Shown here: in pieces, positions 1 to 8,300 of the stretch | Numbering within the stretch: the stretch's first letter is position 1 | Layout of the letters: every line of letters begins with the position of its first letter | NCBI GenBank assembly: GCA_034431435.1 | Contig: DAOUDG010000057.1 | Coordinates: 1 to 64,000, forward strand | Direction of reading: 5' to 3' | DNA: 64,000 bases | Origin: JAHCIE01 sp034431435 | GTDB lineage: Bacteria > Chloroflexota > Anaerolineae > Epilineales > JAHCIE01 | The notes under the pieces: model-generated | Seen by the model: the letters and a program-made list of their open reading frames with translations, nothing else | The model's database searches: none | What the model was told of the DNA's origin: nothing | Made by a program: the position numbers and the translations under genes

Positions 1-620
1 GCGAAGGCGACGCCAACGGAACTGGAGACGAGTACGGATACGCCCACGGATACGCCGACGGCGACGCCGACAGATACGCCTACCACCACGCCGACGCCGA
101 CGGTTACGCCGACGCCGACGGCCACGCCCACCAACACGCCGACGCCGACGCCGACGGACACACCCACAACCTCGCCGACGCCGACGGACACACCCACCAA
201 CACGCCGACGCCGACGCCGACAGCGACGAACACAGCGACCAACACGCCGACAGCGACCAACACGCCGACGAACACGGCGACGGCGACGCTGACCAGTACG
301 CCGACGCCTTCGTTGACGATCACACCGATATCAACCATCCTGACCGCGACCCCGTCGGCGACGCTGACCAACACGCCAACCCCGACGGCGACGCCCACCT
401 ACCCCTGTATCATCGTCACGCCGACCAACACGCCGGAGGGCGGCCCGACGCCGACGCCAGAAAGCCCACTGTTGACGCCGGTGACGCCGACACCCACACA
501 GCCCATCTGCTGGACGGTGACGCCCACGCCAACGCCGAGGAAGGATCGAACGCCGCAGCCGTCGGAGACGCCGACGCTGCCCGCTCCAACCCCGACGACG
601 CCGGTGACATTGGCGACGGT
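1..620 (+). repeat. Low-complexity ACG-CCG tandem repeat coding TP linker
   Basis: Degenerate 6-18 base repeats of acgccgacg, acgcccacc and gccgacaac types. They encode alternating Thr-Pro with Ala, Asn and Asp. The repeat lies inside the reading frame and is likely to vary in length between strains and to be hard to assemble. Confidence 0.85.
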
Positions 621-1074
621 CATTCCGCCCGCGCTGCTGCCTGTCACGGGCGACCGTCCGACGGTAGACGGGCGCGGGGCCGATGTGGCGGCCGCGGTTG
701 GCGGCTTGAGCGCCGTACGCGGCTGGCTGGGCATCGACGGTCGGGTCATCTCTCTCGACTCGGACACCACCACCCGCGTGTTTACGAAGTCGCTACGGCG
801 GTCAGCGATGGCCACCATCGGCGCGCAGGGTGAGGTACGCCTGACCTGGAACTATGATACGCTTCGCCAGTGGCCGCAGCCCGCGGCTGGCGAAGCGCTG
901 TCCCTCGCTATCGGCGACCAGCGCGCCACCTACCGCGTCAGGCTGGTGGATGTGGTTCCAGCGAACTGGGAGGTGCTGGCTCTCAACGGTGTCGGGCGCG
1001 ACGATCTCGTTATCGTCGTCTCAGCCGGGGCTACGCGCCTCATCATCTGGGCCATGCCCGTCGAGCGCACGTAA
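1..1074 (+). CDS. TP-repeat surface protein with degenerate sortase-like C-terminus (5' partial)
   Basis: The frame is open from the first base, so the start lies outside the window. The first ~200 visible residues are Thr-Pro repeats (TPTPT, TNTPT, TDTPT), a wall- or surface-spanning linker typical of secreted Chloroflexota proteins. An LPVTG pentapeptide sits at about 637-651, but no hydrophobic segment or basic tail follows, so it is probably not a sorting signal. The last ~120 residues loosely follow the sortase fold: a GEALSLAIGD strand pair, ATYRVRLVDV, and an LVIVVSA strand where sortases carry TLxTC, then TRLIIWAMP. The sortase His and Cys are absent. A structural, non-catalytic domain is my inference. 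A hairpin follows the stop immediately. Confidence 0.6.
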   Translation, partial: AKATPTELETSTDTPTDTPTATPTDTPTTTPTPTVTPTPTATPTNTPTPTPTDTPTTSPTPTDTPTNTPTPTPTATNTATNTPTATNTPTNTATATLTSTPTPSLTITPISTILTATPSATLTNTPTPTATPTYPCIIVTPTNTPEGGPTPTPESPLLTPVTPTPTQPICWTVTPTPTPRKDRTPQPSETPTLPAPTPTTPVTLATVIPPALLPVTGDRPTVDGRGADVAAAVGGLSAVRGWLGIDGRVISLDSDTTTRVFTKSLRRSAMATIGAQGEVRLTWNYDTLRQWPQPAAGEALSLAIGDQRATYRVRLVDVVPANWEVLALNGVGRDDLVIVVSAGATRLIIWAMPVERT

Positions 1075-1078
1075 CCCT

Positions 1079-1157
1079 CCGGCCGCGACCACGCGGCCGG
1101 CGACTGGGAACGCGAACGGGGCTTTCTCTCACCGCCGCGACGGTGGAGAAAGCCCCG
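1079..1157 (+). terminator. Tandem hairpins after the TP-repeat gene
   Basis: A perfect 9-bp stem ccggccgcg/cgcggccgg (1079-1087 with 1092-1100, 4-nt loop) directly follows the stop codon. A long hairpin follows: cggggctttctc at 1117-1128 pairs with gagaaagccccg at 1146-1157, with caccg/cggtg pairing inside the loop. No U-tract follows, so this may be a Rho-dependent or processing end, not a canonical intrinsic terminator. Confidence 0.55.
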
Positions 1158-1191
1158 CTGCTTGGGTGACCTGACGCAGCCAGGAGGCGTG

Positions 1192-1220
1192 TTGCCGTCG
1201 TCTGAGAGGCATGCTATAAT
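1192..1220 (+). promoter_or_regulatory. Sigma70-type promoter of gatC
   Basis: TTGCCG at 1192-1197, 17-bp spacer, TATAAT at 1215-1220. The gatC start lies 23 bases downstream of the -10 box, with a gaggagg ribosome site between. Confidence 0.8.
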
Positions 1221-1242
1221 AGGCCGAGGAGGCGATTGACCT

Positions 1243-1530
1243 ATGGCTCTCGACAGGGTGACCGTGGAGCATGTGGCAGAGCTGGCGAAGCTCGGCTTGA
1301 GCGATGACGAGTTGGTGATGTTTGCCGAGCAACTCTCCGCCATTCTGGATTACGCCGCGATTCTGCAGCGCCTGGATACCAGCGCCATCCCTGCCACCGC
1401 CTCGGTGGTCGGCCTGGCAAACGTGATGCGCGACGATGTCGTGACGCCCAGCCTCCCCCAGGAGGATGTTCTGGCGAATGCGCCGCACCGCCACGCGGGT
1501 CAGTTCCAGGTGCCGGCAATTCTCGACTGA
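1243..1530 (+). CDS. gatC: Asp/Glu-tRNA amidotransferase subunit C
   Basis: GatC is the small scaffold subunit of GatCAB, which converts mischarged Glu-tRNA(Gln) or Asp-tRNA(Asn) to the amide. At 95 residues it has the usual family length. It opens with the typical VEHVAELAKLGLSDDE helix and ends with a segment matching the conserved D(V/T)..P.L..ED.L.NAP.R..G.F.VP region. It is first in an operon-like run with gatA, followed further on by gatB. The start is supported by a gaggagg site and an upstream consensus promoter. Confidence 0.95.
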   Translation: MALDRVTVEHVAELAKLGLSDDELVMFAEQLSAILDYAAILQRLDTSAIPATASVVGLANVMRDDVVTPSLPQEDVLANAPHRHAGQFQVPAILD

Positions 1531-1608
1531 TTCCCCGCGTCGCGTCTGGACTGTTCACTTGTTGTCGCGCCCTACCCTCCGTCTGAGATGACGTTACTGG
1601 AGTTCTGA

Positions 1609-3093
1609 GTGGAACCCTACACGCTCACCGTGCAAACTGCCCAGGCGGCCCTCCAGGCGGGCCAGCTATCCTCGGTCGAATTGACCACCAGCGTGCTCGA
1701 CCGCATCTATAGCGTCGACAACAGCGTGCGCGCCTACCTCGCCGTCACGCCGGAGGTGGCGCTGGAGCAGGCTGCTGAGGCCGACACGCGCCGCGCCCGG
1801 GGTGAAAGCTCGCCGCTACTGGGCATTCCCTTCGCCCTCAAGGATATTGTCTCGACGGCCGGTATCACCACCACCTGCGGATCGCGGATGCTGGCCGAGT
1901 ACGTCCCACCTTACGACGCCACAGCCTACCGCCGCCTCCGCGCGGCGGGAGCCGTTCTCCTGGGCAAGACCAACATGGACGAGTTTGCTATGGGCTCGTC
2001 CACTGAGAACTCGGCCTTCTTCCCCACTGCCAACCCCTGGGATCTGTCGCGCGTGCCGGGCGGCTCCAGTGGCGGATCGGCGGCGGCTGTCGCGGCCGAT
2101 GAGGCGCTGTTTGCCATCGGCACCGACACCGGCGGCAGTATCCGACAACCGGCTTCCCTGGTAGGTATCGTGGGCCTGCGGCCCACCTATGGCCGCGTGT
2201 CGCGCTATGGGCTGGTGGCGTTTGGCTCCTCCCTGGACCAGATTGGCCCTTTGACGCGAACGGTCACGGATGCGGCGCTGGCGCTGGGTACGCTGGCAGG
2301 ATACGACCCCCTGGACTCGACCTCGGTAGATGCGCCCGTGCCCGACTATCGGCGCGCCCTGAGTGGCGATATCCGAGGCCTGCGTGTGGCCGTTCCGCGT
2401 GAGTATTTCGTCGATGGCATGGAGCGGGGCGTCGCGGCGGCGGTGCGCGCTGCCATTGATACCCTTGCCAGCCTGGGCGCAGAGATTGGCGAGGTGTCGC
2501 TGCCTCACACTGAGTACGCGCTCCCGACGTACTACCTGATTGCGCCGGCCGAAGCATCGGCCAACCTGGCCCGCTATGACGGGGTGCGCTACGGCCTATC
2601 GGCTGAGAATCCGGCCGACGTGTGGGATCTGTTCCGCCGCACCCGCGACGAGGGCTTCGGCTCCGAAGTGAAGCGGCGCATCATGCTTGGGACATATGCT
2701 CTCTCGGCGGGCTACTACGACGCCTACTACCGCAAGGCGCAGCAGGTGCGGACACTCATCAAGCGCGACTTCGACCAGGTCTTTGCCGAGTATGACGTGG
2801 TGGTGGCGCCGACGTCGCCTGTAGCGGCGTTCCCCCTGGGGGCGCGGGTCGACGACCCCTTGCAAATGTACCTGGCCGACATCTTCACGCTGAGCGTCAA
2901 CCTGGCTGGCCTGTGCGGGATGTCGGTTCCGTGCGGGTTCTCGGACGGGTTGCCGGTGGGGCTTCAAATTATCGGGCCGGCCTTTGGCGAGCCGAAGCTC
3001 CTGCAAGTCGGTTACGCCTACGAGCAGGCGACGCCCTGGCATACCATGAAGCCGACACTCACAACCGCGGAGGTCGAGACCGCAGAGTCGTAG
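1609..3093 (+). CDS. gatA: Asp/Glu-tRNA amidotransferase subunit A (amidase)
   Basis: GatA is the glutaminase subunit of GatCAB and supplies ammonia to GatB. The 494-residue protein carries the amidase-signature triad: K78 in PFALKD, cis-Ser S153 in GGSSGGSAAAVA, and nucleophile S177 in TDTGGSIRQPAS. The spacing is the same as in characterised GatA. The start is GTG with a ctggag site. An upstream ATG at 1588 is in a different frame. It follows gatC after 78 bases and is probably co-transcribed. The gatA and gatB genes are separated by a nucleotidyltransferase and an aminotransferase. Confidence 0.96.
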   Translation: MEPYTLTVQTAQAALQAGQLSSVELTTSVLDRIYSVDNSVRAYLAVTPEVALEQAAEADTRRARGESSPLLGIPFALKDIVSTAGITTTCGSRMLAEYVPPYDATAYRRLRAAGAVLLGKTNMDEFAMGSSTENSAFFPTANPWDLSRVPGGSSGGSAAAVAADEALFAIGTDTGGSIRQPASLVGIVGLRPTYGRVSRYGLVAFGSSLDQIGPLTRTVTDAALALGTLAGYDPLDSTSVDAPVPDYRRALSGDIRGLRVAVPREYFVDGMERGVAAAVRAAIDTLASLGAEIGEVSLPHTEYALPTYYLIAPAEASANLARYDGVRYGLSAENPADVWDLFRRTRDEGFGSEVKRRIMLGTYALSAGYYDAYYRKAQQVRTLIKRDFDQVFAEYDVVVAPTSPVAAFPLGARVDDPLQMYLADIFTLSVNLAGLCGMSVPCGFSDGLPVGLQIIGPAFGEPKLLQVGYAYEQATPWHTMKPTLTTAEVETAES

Positions 3094-3235
3094 CGCAGCC
3101 GCCCCGCTCTGGTTGGACGGCGCAACCAGCGACGTGCGGCTGACTACCTCGGCGCGGGACATGGGCCTCGCCTCGATTGGGCTGTTTCGAGCCGTGGCGC
3201 GGCGCGGTAGCGAAACGCGAGGAGGCGTTTCACGG

Positions 3236-4225
3236 ATGCAAGTCATCATTCCCCTGGCGGGGCGCGGCACCCGGCTCCAGCCCCACACCTTCACCAAGCC
3301 CAAGCCGCTGGTGACGTGCGCTGGCAAGCCGGTCCTCGGCCACATCCTCGACAAGCTAGAGGACGTGCCGGTCGAGGAGATCATCTTCATCGTCGGCCAT
3401 CTGGGCGAGCAAATCGAGCAGTACGTCGAACCCAATTACGACTTCCCCGCTCGCTACGTGGTTCAGGAGGAACTTAAGGGGCAGGCCCACGCGCTCCGTC
3501 TGGCGCGCGATTGCGTTCACAGTGATGTTCTCATCATCTTCGTGGACACGATATTCGAGGCAGACCTGGCGAGACTGACGGCCGCCACATCTGAGGGCGT
3601 CATCTACGTCAAGGAGGTCGACGACCCGCGTCGCTTTGGCGTGGTCGTCACGGACGACGATGGCTACATCACCCGCTTCGTGGAGAAGCCCGCCACGCCG
3701 GTGTCGAATCTCGCGGTGATTGGCGTGTACTATATTCGCGACTATATCGCACTATTCGATGCCATCGACGAACTGATAGAGCGCGATATTCAGACTAAAG
3801 GCGAGTATTTCCTGGCCGACGCCCTCCAGTTGATGGTCGAAAAAGAGGCGCGCTTTGAGGCGTGGGCCGTGCCGGTATGGGAAGACTGCGGCACGCCCGA
3901 AGCGCTGCTACATAGTAATCGCTACCTGCTGGAAAATGGCCGCGCCAATGGCGATGCCCATCGTTATCCCACCTCGGTCATCGTGCCGCCTGTGTTCATT
4001 CACCCGACGGCGCGCGTCGATAGTGCGGTGATCGGTCCGTACGCGACGCTGGCCGCAAATGTCGAGGTGAGCAACGCCATCATTCGCGACTCGATTGTCG
4101 ATGAGGACAGCATCATCCGAGACACGATTCTGGATCAATCGCTGATCGGCAAGCGAGCCTATGTCGCGGGCCAGCATCAGCGCGTCAATGTGGGCGACGC
4201 CGCCAGCATCGATTTTGGGGCGTAG
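3236..4225 (+). CDS. RmlA-type sugar-1-phosphate nucleotidyltransferase with beta-helix tail
   Basis: Activates a sugar 1-phosphate with an NTP for cell-envelope glycan synthesis; the substrate is unknown. Residues 4-26 hold the nucleotidyltransferase loop (PLAGRGTRLQPHTFTKPKPL). About residues 250-320 show hexapeptide-like repeats (PTARVDSAVIGPYATLAAN, then IIRDSIVDEDSIIRDTIL), the left-handed beta-helix found in GlmU- and GlgC-like relatives. An in-frame extension reaches back to 3113, but the ATG at 3236 has an excellent gcgaggagg site and begins exactly at the conserved fold, giving 329 residues. It lies between gatA and an aminotransferase. It could be glucose-1-P thymidylyl- or mannose-1-P guanylyltransferase. 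Confidence 0.88.
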   Translation: MQVIIPLAGRGTRLQPHTFTKPKPLVTCAGKPVLGHILDKLEDVPVEEIIFIVGHLGEQIEQYVEPNYDFPARYVVQEELKGQAHALRLARDCVHSDVLIIFVDTIFEADLARLTAATSEGVIYVKEVDDPRRFGVVVTDDDGYITRFVEKPATPVSNLAVIGVYYIRDYIALFDAIDELIERDIQTKGEYFLADALQLMVEKEARFEAWAVPVWEDCGTPEALLHSNRYLLENGRANGDAHRYPTSVIVPPVFIHPTARVDSAVIGPYATLAANVEVSNAIIRDSIVDEDSIIRDTILDQSLIGKRAYVAGQHQRVNVGDAASIDFGA

Positions 4226-4276
4226 TCGCTCGTTGGGCTGCTCATTCATGAAGCCACGTCTTACCCAGGAGGTCGC

Positions 4277-5449
4277 ATGTTGACCCGTACCAGTCGCATC
4301 AGCAGCCGCGTCGAGGCTGTGCCGCCGTCGGGCATCCGCAAGTTCTTCGACATTGCCGCAACCATGAAGGATGTCATCTCGTTGGGCATCGGTGAGCCTG
4401 ATTTTGTTACGCCCACCGCCATCAGCGAGGCGGGCATGCAGTCCATTCGCGACGGCTTCACGGGCTACACATCCAATTCGGGTACGCTCGACCTGCGCGA
4501 AGCCATCTCCGATCATCTACAGGCGATGTACGGGCTGCGCTACGATCCGGAGCGCGAGATTCTGGTGACGGTGGGCGTCTCCGAGGCGCTCCATCTCGCC
4601 ATGATTGCGGCCTTGGAGGAAGGCGACGAGGTCATCTTTCCCCAGCCGTCCTACGTGGCTTACCCGGCTGCGATTCACTTTGCCGGTGCGTCGCCTGTCG
4701 CTGTGGCCACCCATGTCGAGAACGAGTTCCAGTTGACGGCCGAGGCCGTCGAGGCGGCCATTACACCGCGCACGCGCATGCTGCTCATCGGCTATCCCAA
4801 CAACCCCACGGGGGCGGTGATGACCCGCGAGCGGCTGGCGGAGCTGGCCGCCGTGGCGGAGCGACACGATCTCCTGGTGGCATCGGACGAGATCTACGAC
4901 CGGCTCGTGTATGGCGTGACGCACACCAGCTTCCCGGCTCTGGCCGGCATGCGTGACCGTACTCTATTGCTCGGTGGCTTCTCCAAGGCGTATGCCATGA
5001 CCGGCTGGCGCATCGGCTATGCGTGCGGCCCCGCTGACCTCATCGGTGCGATGCGTAAGGTCCATCAGTACATCATCATGTCCGCGCCCACCTCGGCCCA
5101 GTATGCGGCGGCGTATGCCCTGCGTCACGGCGAGGCGGAGGTGCAGCGCATGGTTGCCGCCTACGATCAGCGTCGGCGGCTCATCGTCGATCGCCTCAAC
5201 GGCATGGGCCTGCCCACCTTCGAGCCGCATGGCGCGTTCTACTGCTTCCCCGACATCCGTAGCACTGGCCTGACCGACAGCGACTTCTCCGAGCGGCTCA
5301 TCATGGAGGAGCGCGTAGCGGCGGTGCCGGGTAGCGCGTTTGGCGACTGCGGCGCGGGGTACGTTCGCATGGCATACACTGCCTCCCTGACCCAGATCGA
5401 GGAGGCGCTGGAGCGCATCGACCGTTTCGTGCGCCGCGTGCGCGGCTAG
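4277..5449 (+). CDS. PLP-dependent class I/II aminotransferase (aspartate aminotransferase-like)
   Basis: Fold-type I aminotransferase of 390 residues, the usual length. The PLP Lys is K237 in GGFSKAYAMTGWRIGY. NNPTGAV and SDEIYD give the cofactor-binding Asn and Asp, and the C-terminal half ends with the usual RMAYT carboxylate-binding Arg. The closest families are aspartate and branched-chain/alanine-type aminotransferases of subgroup I-gamma. An Asp/Glu role would fit the GatCAB and glutamate dehydrogenase neighbours, but exact specificity cannot be read from sequence. The start has an aggaggt site 10 bases upstream. Confidence 0.9.
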   Translation: MLTRTSRISSRVEAVPPSGIRKFFDIAATMKDVISLGIGEPDFVTPTAISEAGMQSIRDGFTGYTSNSGTLDLREAISDHLQAMYGLRYDPEREILVTVGVSEALHLAMIAALEEGDEVIFPQPSYVAYPAAIHFAGASPVAVATHVENEFQLTAEAVEAAITPRTRMLLIGYPNNPTGAVMTRERLAELAAVAERHDLLVASDEIYDRLVYGVTHTSFPALAGMRDRTLLLGGFSKAYAMTGWRIGYACGPADLIGAMRKVHQYIIMSAPTSAQYAAAYALRHGEAEVQRMVAAYDQRRRLIVDRLNGMGLPTFEPHGAFYCFPDIRSTGLTDSDFSERLIMEERVAAVPGSAFGDCGAGYVRMAYTASLTQIEEALERIDRFVRRVRG

Positions 5450-5484
5450 CCGCCCGCGACGCTTCACGACCGTAAGGGGCACGT

Positions 5485-6927
5485 GTGGACTACGAAATCG
5501 TCATTGGGCTAGAGTGTCACGTGCAGCTCCTGACCCGATCCAAGATGTTCTGCGGCTGTGCGACCGACTATGACGGCTCGCCGCCCAACACGCGCGTGTG
5601 CCCGGTGTGCCTGGGGCTACCGGGCGCGTTGCCCGTCATCAACCGCAAGGCCGTCGAGTACACTCTCACGACCGGCCTGGCGCTACACTGCGACATCGCG
5701 CCCTACGCCAAGTTTGACCGCAAGAACTACCACTACCCGGACCTGCCGAAGGGTTACCAGGTATCGCAGTACGACCTGCCTCTGACTCGCAACGGCTATC
5801 TGGATATCGAGGTGGACGGCGCGTCGCGGCGCATCGGCATCACGCGCGTCCATCTCGAAGAGGACACCGGCAAGAACACCCACGTTGGCGCGGTCAGCCT
5901 CATCGACTACAACCGCTCTGGGGTGCCGCTGATGGAAATCGTGACCGAGCCTGACCTGCGGACGCCGGAGGAGGCGCGGCAGTTCGCCACCCGCCTGCGC
6001 CAGACCCTACGCTGGATCGGTGTCTCGACCGGCGACATGGAGGCGGGCGCACTGCGCGTCGACGCCAACGTCTCCGTCCGCCCGCGCGGGGCGGCGGAAC
6101 TGGGTGTGAAGACCGAAATCAAGAACGTGAACTCGCTACGCGCCGTGAAGCTGGCGCTGGAGTACGAGGCCGCGCGACAGATTGACGTTCTCCGCCAGGG
6201 CGGGCGCATCAGCCAGGAGACGCGCGGCTGGGTCGAGACCGAGGGGCGCACTGCCAGCCAGCGCAGCAAAGAGTTCGCGGACGATTACCGCTATTTCCCG
6301 GAGCCCGACCTGCCGCCGCTGATGCTATCCCCTAGCCTGGTTGAGGCGATTCGGGCGCAACTGCCCGAGTTGCCCGAGGCGCGCAAGCGGCGCTTCGTGC
6401 GCCAGTATGGGCTGTCGGACTATGACGCGGACGTGCTGACGCCGAGCCAGGCCGTGGCCGACTACTATGAGGCGGTCGTCGCCGCCCACGGCAATCCGAA
6501 GCTGGTTGCTAACTGGGTGAGTGGCGAGATGTTCCGACTGATGCGGGCGCGGGACCTGGACATTGACGCGCTGCCTGTCTCCCCGGCGCGGCTGGCGGAA
6601 CTGCTCACACTGGTGGATAACCAGACGATTGGCGCCCCCGTCGCCAAGTCGGTGCTGGAAGAGATGTTTGACAGCGGCCAGGCAGCCGGGGACATCGTGC
6701 GCGCTAAGGGCCTGACGCAGATCAGCGACAGCGGCCAGTTGCGCGCTGTCGCCGCTGAGGTCATTGCCGCCAACCCGAAGGCGGTCGCCGACTATCACGG
6801 CGGCAAGCCGACGGCCATCAAGTTCCTGGTCGGCCAGATGATGAAGGCCACCAAGGGCCAGGCGAACCCGACGGTGGCGGGTGAGATGCTCGAACAAGTA
6901 TTGAACGACGGCGCGCAGCCGTCATGA
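5485..6927 (+). CDS. gatB: Asp/Glu-tRNA amidotransferase subunit B
   Basis: GatB activates the tRNA-bound carboxylate with ATP and transfers ammonia from GatA. All family hallmarks are visible: the zinc site C23/C25/C39/C42 (CGCATDYDGSPPNTRVCPVC), the YHYPDLPKGYQVSQYD motif, EEDTGKNTHV, and the C-terminal GatB/Yqey tail domain (FLVGQMMKATKGQANP). At 480 residues it is full length. The start is GTG. Its position after the aminotransferase gene suggests one amino-acid/tRNA operon starting at the gatC promoter, broken by short gaps. Confidence 0.96.
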   Translation: MDYEIVIGLECHVQLLTRSKMFCGCATDYDGSPPNTRVCPVCLGLPGALPVINRKAVEYTLTTGLALHCDIAPYAKFDRKNYHYPDLPKGYQVSQYDLPLTRNGYLDIEVDGASRRIGITRVHLEEDTGKNTHVGAVSLIDYNRSGVPLMEIVTEPDLRTPEEARQFATRLRQTLRWIGVSTGDMEAGALRVDANVSVRPRGAAELGVKTEIKNVNSLRAVKLALEYEAARQIDVLRQGGRISQETRGWVETEGRTASQRSKEFADDYRYFPEPDLPPLMLSPSLVEAIRAQLPELPEARKRRFVRQYGLSDYDADVLTPSQAVADYYEAVVAAHGNPKLVANWVSGEMFRLMRARDLDIDALPVSPARLAELLTLVDNQTIGAPVAKSVLEEMFDSGQAAGDIVRAKGLTQISDSGQLRAVAAEVIAANPKAVADYHGGKPTAIKFLVGQMMKATKGQANPTVAGEMLEQVLNDGAQPS

Positions 6928-6964
6928 CCCGCCACGATGGCGGGCGCTCAACGAGGAGGTAAGG

Positions 6965-8254
6965 ATGGCAACGGCGGAGACTCAGGCGACCCGAATGACC
7001 GTGCCAGGCGCGGCCAACCCACTGGACATGGCGCTTGAGCAATTCGACCTGGCTGTGGCGCACATGCCCCGCCTCGACCCTGGCATCGTCCGGCGCATGC
7101 GGGAAACCCAGCGCGAGTTGACCGTTAACTTCCCGGTCAAGATGGACGACGGCGCCGTGCATGTGTTTACGGGCTATCGGGTTCACCATAGCACCATTCG
7201 TGGCCCCAGCAAGGGTGGCCTGCGATACGGCCCGGCGGTCGAACTGGATGAGATTCGCGCCCTGGCGATGTGGATGACCTGGAAGTGCGCCGTTGTCAAC
7301 CTGCCCTTTGGCGGCGCGAAGGGCGGTGTCGTCGTCGATCCCAAGACCCTCTCGAAGCGCGAGCTGGAGCATCTCACCCGCCGTTACGCCTCCGAGATTA
7401 GTGTCCTGATGAGTCCCCAGGGCGACATTCCTGCCCCTGACATGGGCACGGACGCGCAGACCATGGCGTGGATCATGGACACCTATTCCATGCACAAAGG
7501 CTATTCGGTGCCGGCTGTCGTCACGGGCAAGCCCATCGAGATCGGCGGCTCCTACGGGCGCGCTGAAGCGCCGGGGCGCGGCGTCATGTTTGTGGCGCGT
7601 GAGGCGCTCAAGCGACGCGGCAAGAGCATCGAGGATGCTACCTTCGCCGTCCAGGGTTTTGGGAGTGTTGGGCGCGCGGTTGCCTTGCTGACCCAGGGCA
7701 AGGGCGCATCCATCGTTGCGGTCAGCGACTCCCAGGGCGCGGTGCACAACCCCCATGGCCTGGACGTGGAGGCGCTCATTCAGCACAAACAGGAGACAGG
7801 CTCAGTGGTCGGCTTCCCCGGCGGCGAAGGCATGACCAACGCCGAGCTGCTTGGGCTGGCCGTGGATGTGCTGGTGCCGGCGGCGATGGAGAACCAGATT
7901 ACCGCCTTCAACGCCGGTCACGTTCAAGCGCCGCTGATCGTCGAGGCCGCCAATGGCCCGACGACGCCCGACGCCGACCGAATCTTGCGCGACAAGGGAA
8001 TCGAGTTGATTCCCGACATCCTCGCCAATACGGGCGGCGTGACTGTCTCCTACTTCGAGTGGGTCCAGGGCTTGCAGCACTTCTTCTGGACGGAGCGCGA
8101 AATCAACGTCAAACAGCGCGATATCATGCTGGCGGCCTACGACCACGTCGCGCGGCTCGCGGCCCAGCACAAGTTGGATATGCGCACGGCAGCCTATGTG
8201 CTGGCTATCCAGCGCGTCCACGACGCCACTAATATCCGTGGCATCTACCCGTGA
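6965..8254 (+). CDS. gdhA: Glutamate dehydrogenase (Glu/Leu/Phe/Val family)
   Basis: Reversible oxidative deamination of glutamate to 2-oxoglutarate. Residues 113-121 contain the signature LPFGGAKGG with K119. The Rossmann domain begins near residue 215 with VQGFGSVGRAVA. At 429 residues this is the short hexameric class. The cofactor is probably NAD because the dinucleotide fold is followed by an acidic/neutral VAVSDSQG turn; this is inference. The start is preceded by aacgaggaggtaagg. It sits directly after gatB, linking glutamate supply to the tRNA amidation genes. Confidence 0.92.
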   Translation: MATAETQATRMTVPGAANPLDMALEQFDLAVAHMPRLDPGIVRRMRETQRELTVNFPVKMDDGAVHVFTGYRVHHSTIRGPSKGGLRYGPAVELDEIRALAMWMTWKCAVVNLPFGGAKGGVVVDPKTLSKRELEHLTRRYASEISVLMSPQGDIPAPDMGTDAQTMAWIMDTYSMHKGYSVPAVVTGKPIEIGGSYGRAEAPGRGVMFVAREALKRRGKSIEDATFAVQGFGSVGRAVALLTQGKGASIVAVSDSQGAVHNPHGLDVEALIQHKQETGSVVGFPGGEGMTNAELLGLAVDVLVPAAMENQITAFNAGHVQAPLIVEAANGPTTPDADRILRDKGIELIPDILANTGGVTVSYFEWVQGLQHFFWTEREINVKQRDIMLAAYDHVARLAAQHKLDMRTAAYVLAIQRVHDATNIRGIYP

Positions 8255-8300
8255 GGCGTGGGCTGTGAGCCGTGAAACATGGCAAGGACCGGTTTCGTAA

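Noticed and set aside
1..300. The ACG-CCG repeat as a CRISPR or minisatellite array
   Set aside because: Units are degenerate, in frame and encode a TP linker continuous with the downstream protein.
637..651. LPVTG pentapeptide as a sortase sorting signal
   Set aside because: It is followed by ~140 polar residues without a membrane helix or positive tail, so it cannot work as a C-terminal sorting signal.
313..818. Open frames on the minus strand opposite the TP-repeat region
   Set aside because: They arise from the repeat's base composition and have no ribosome sites or sensible protein sequence.
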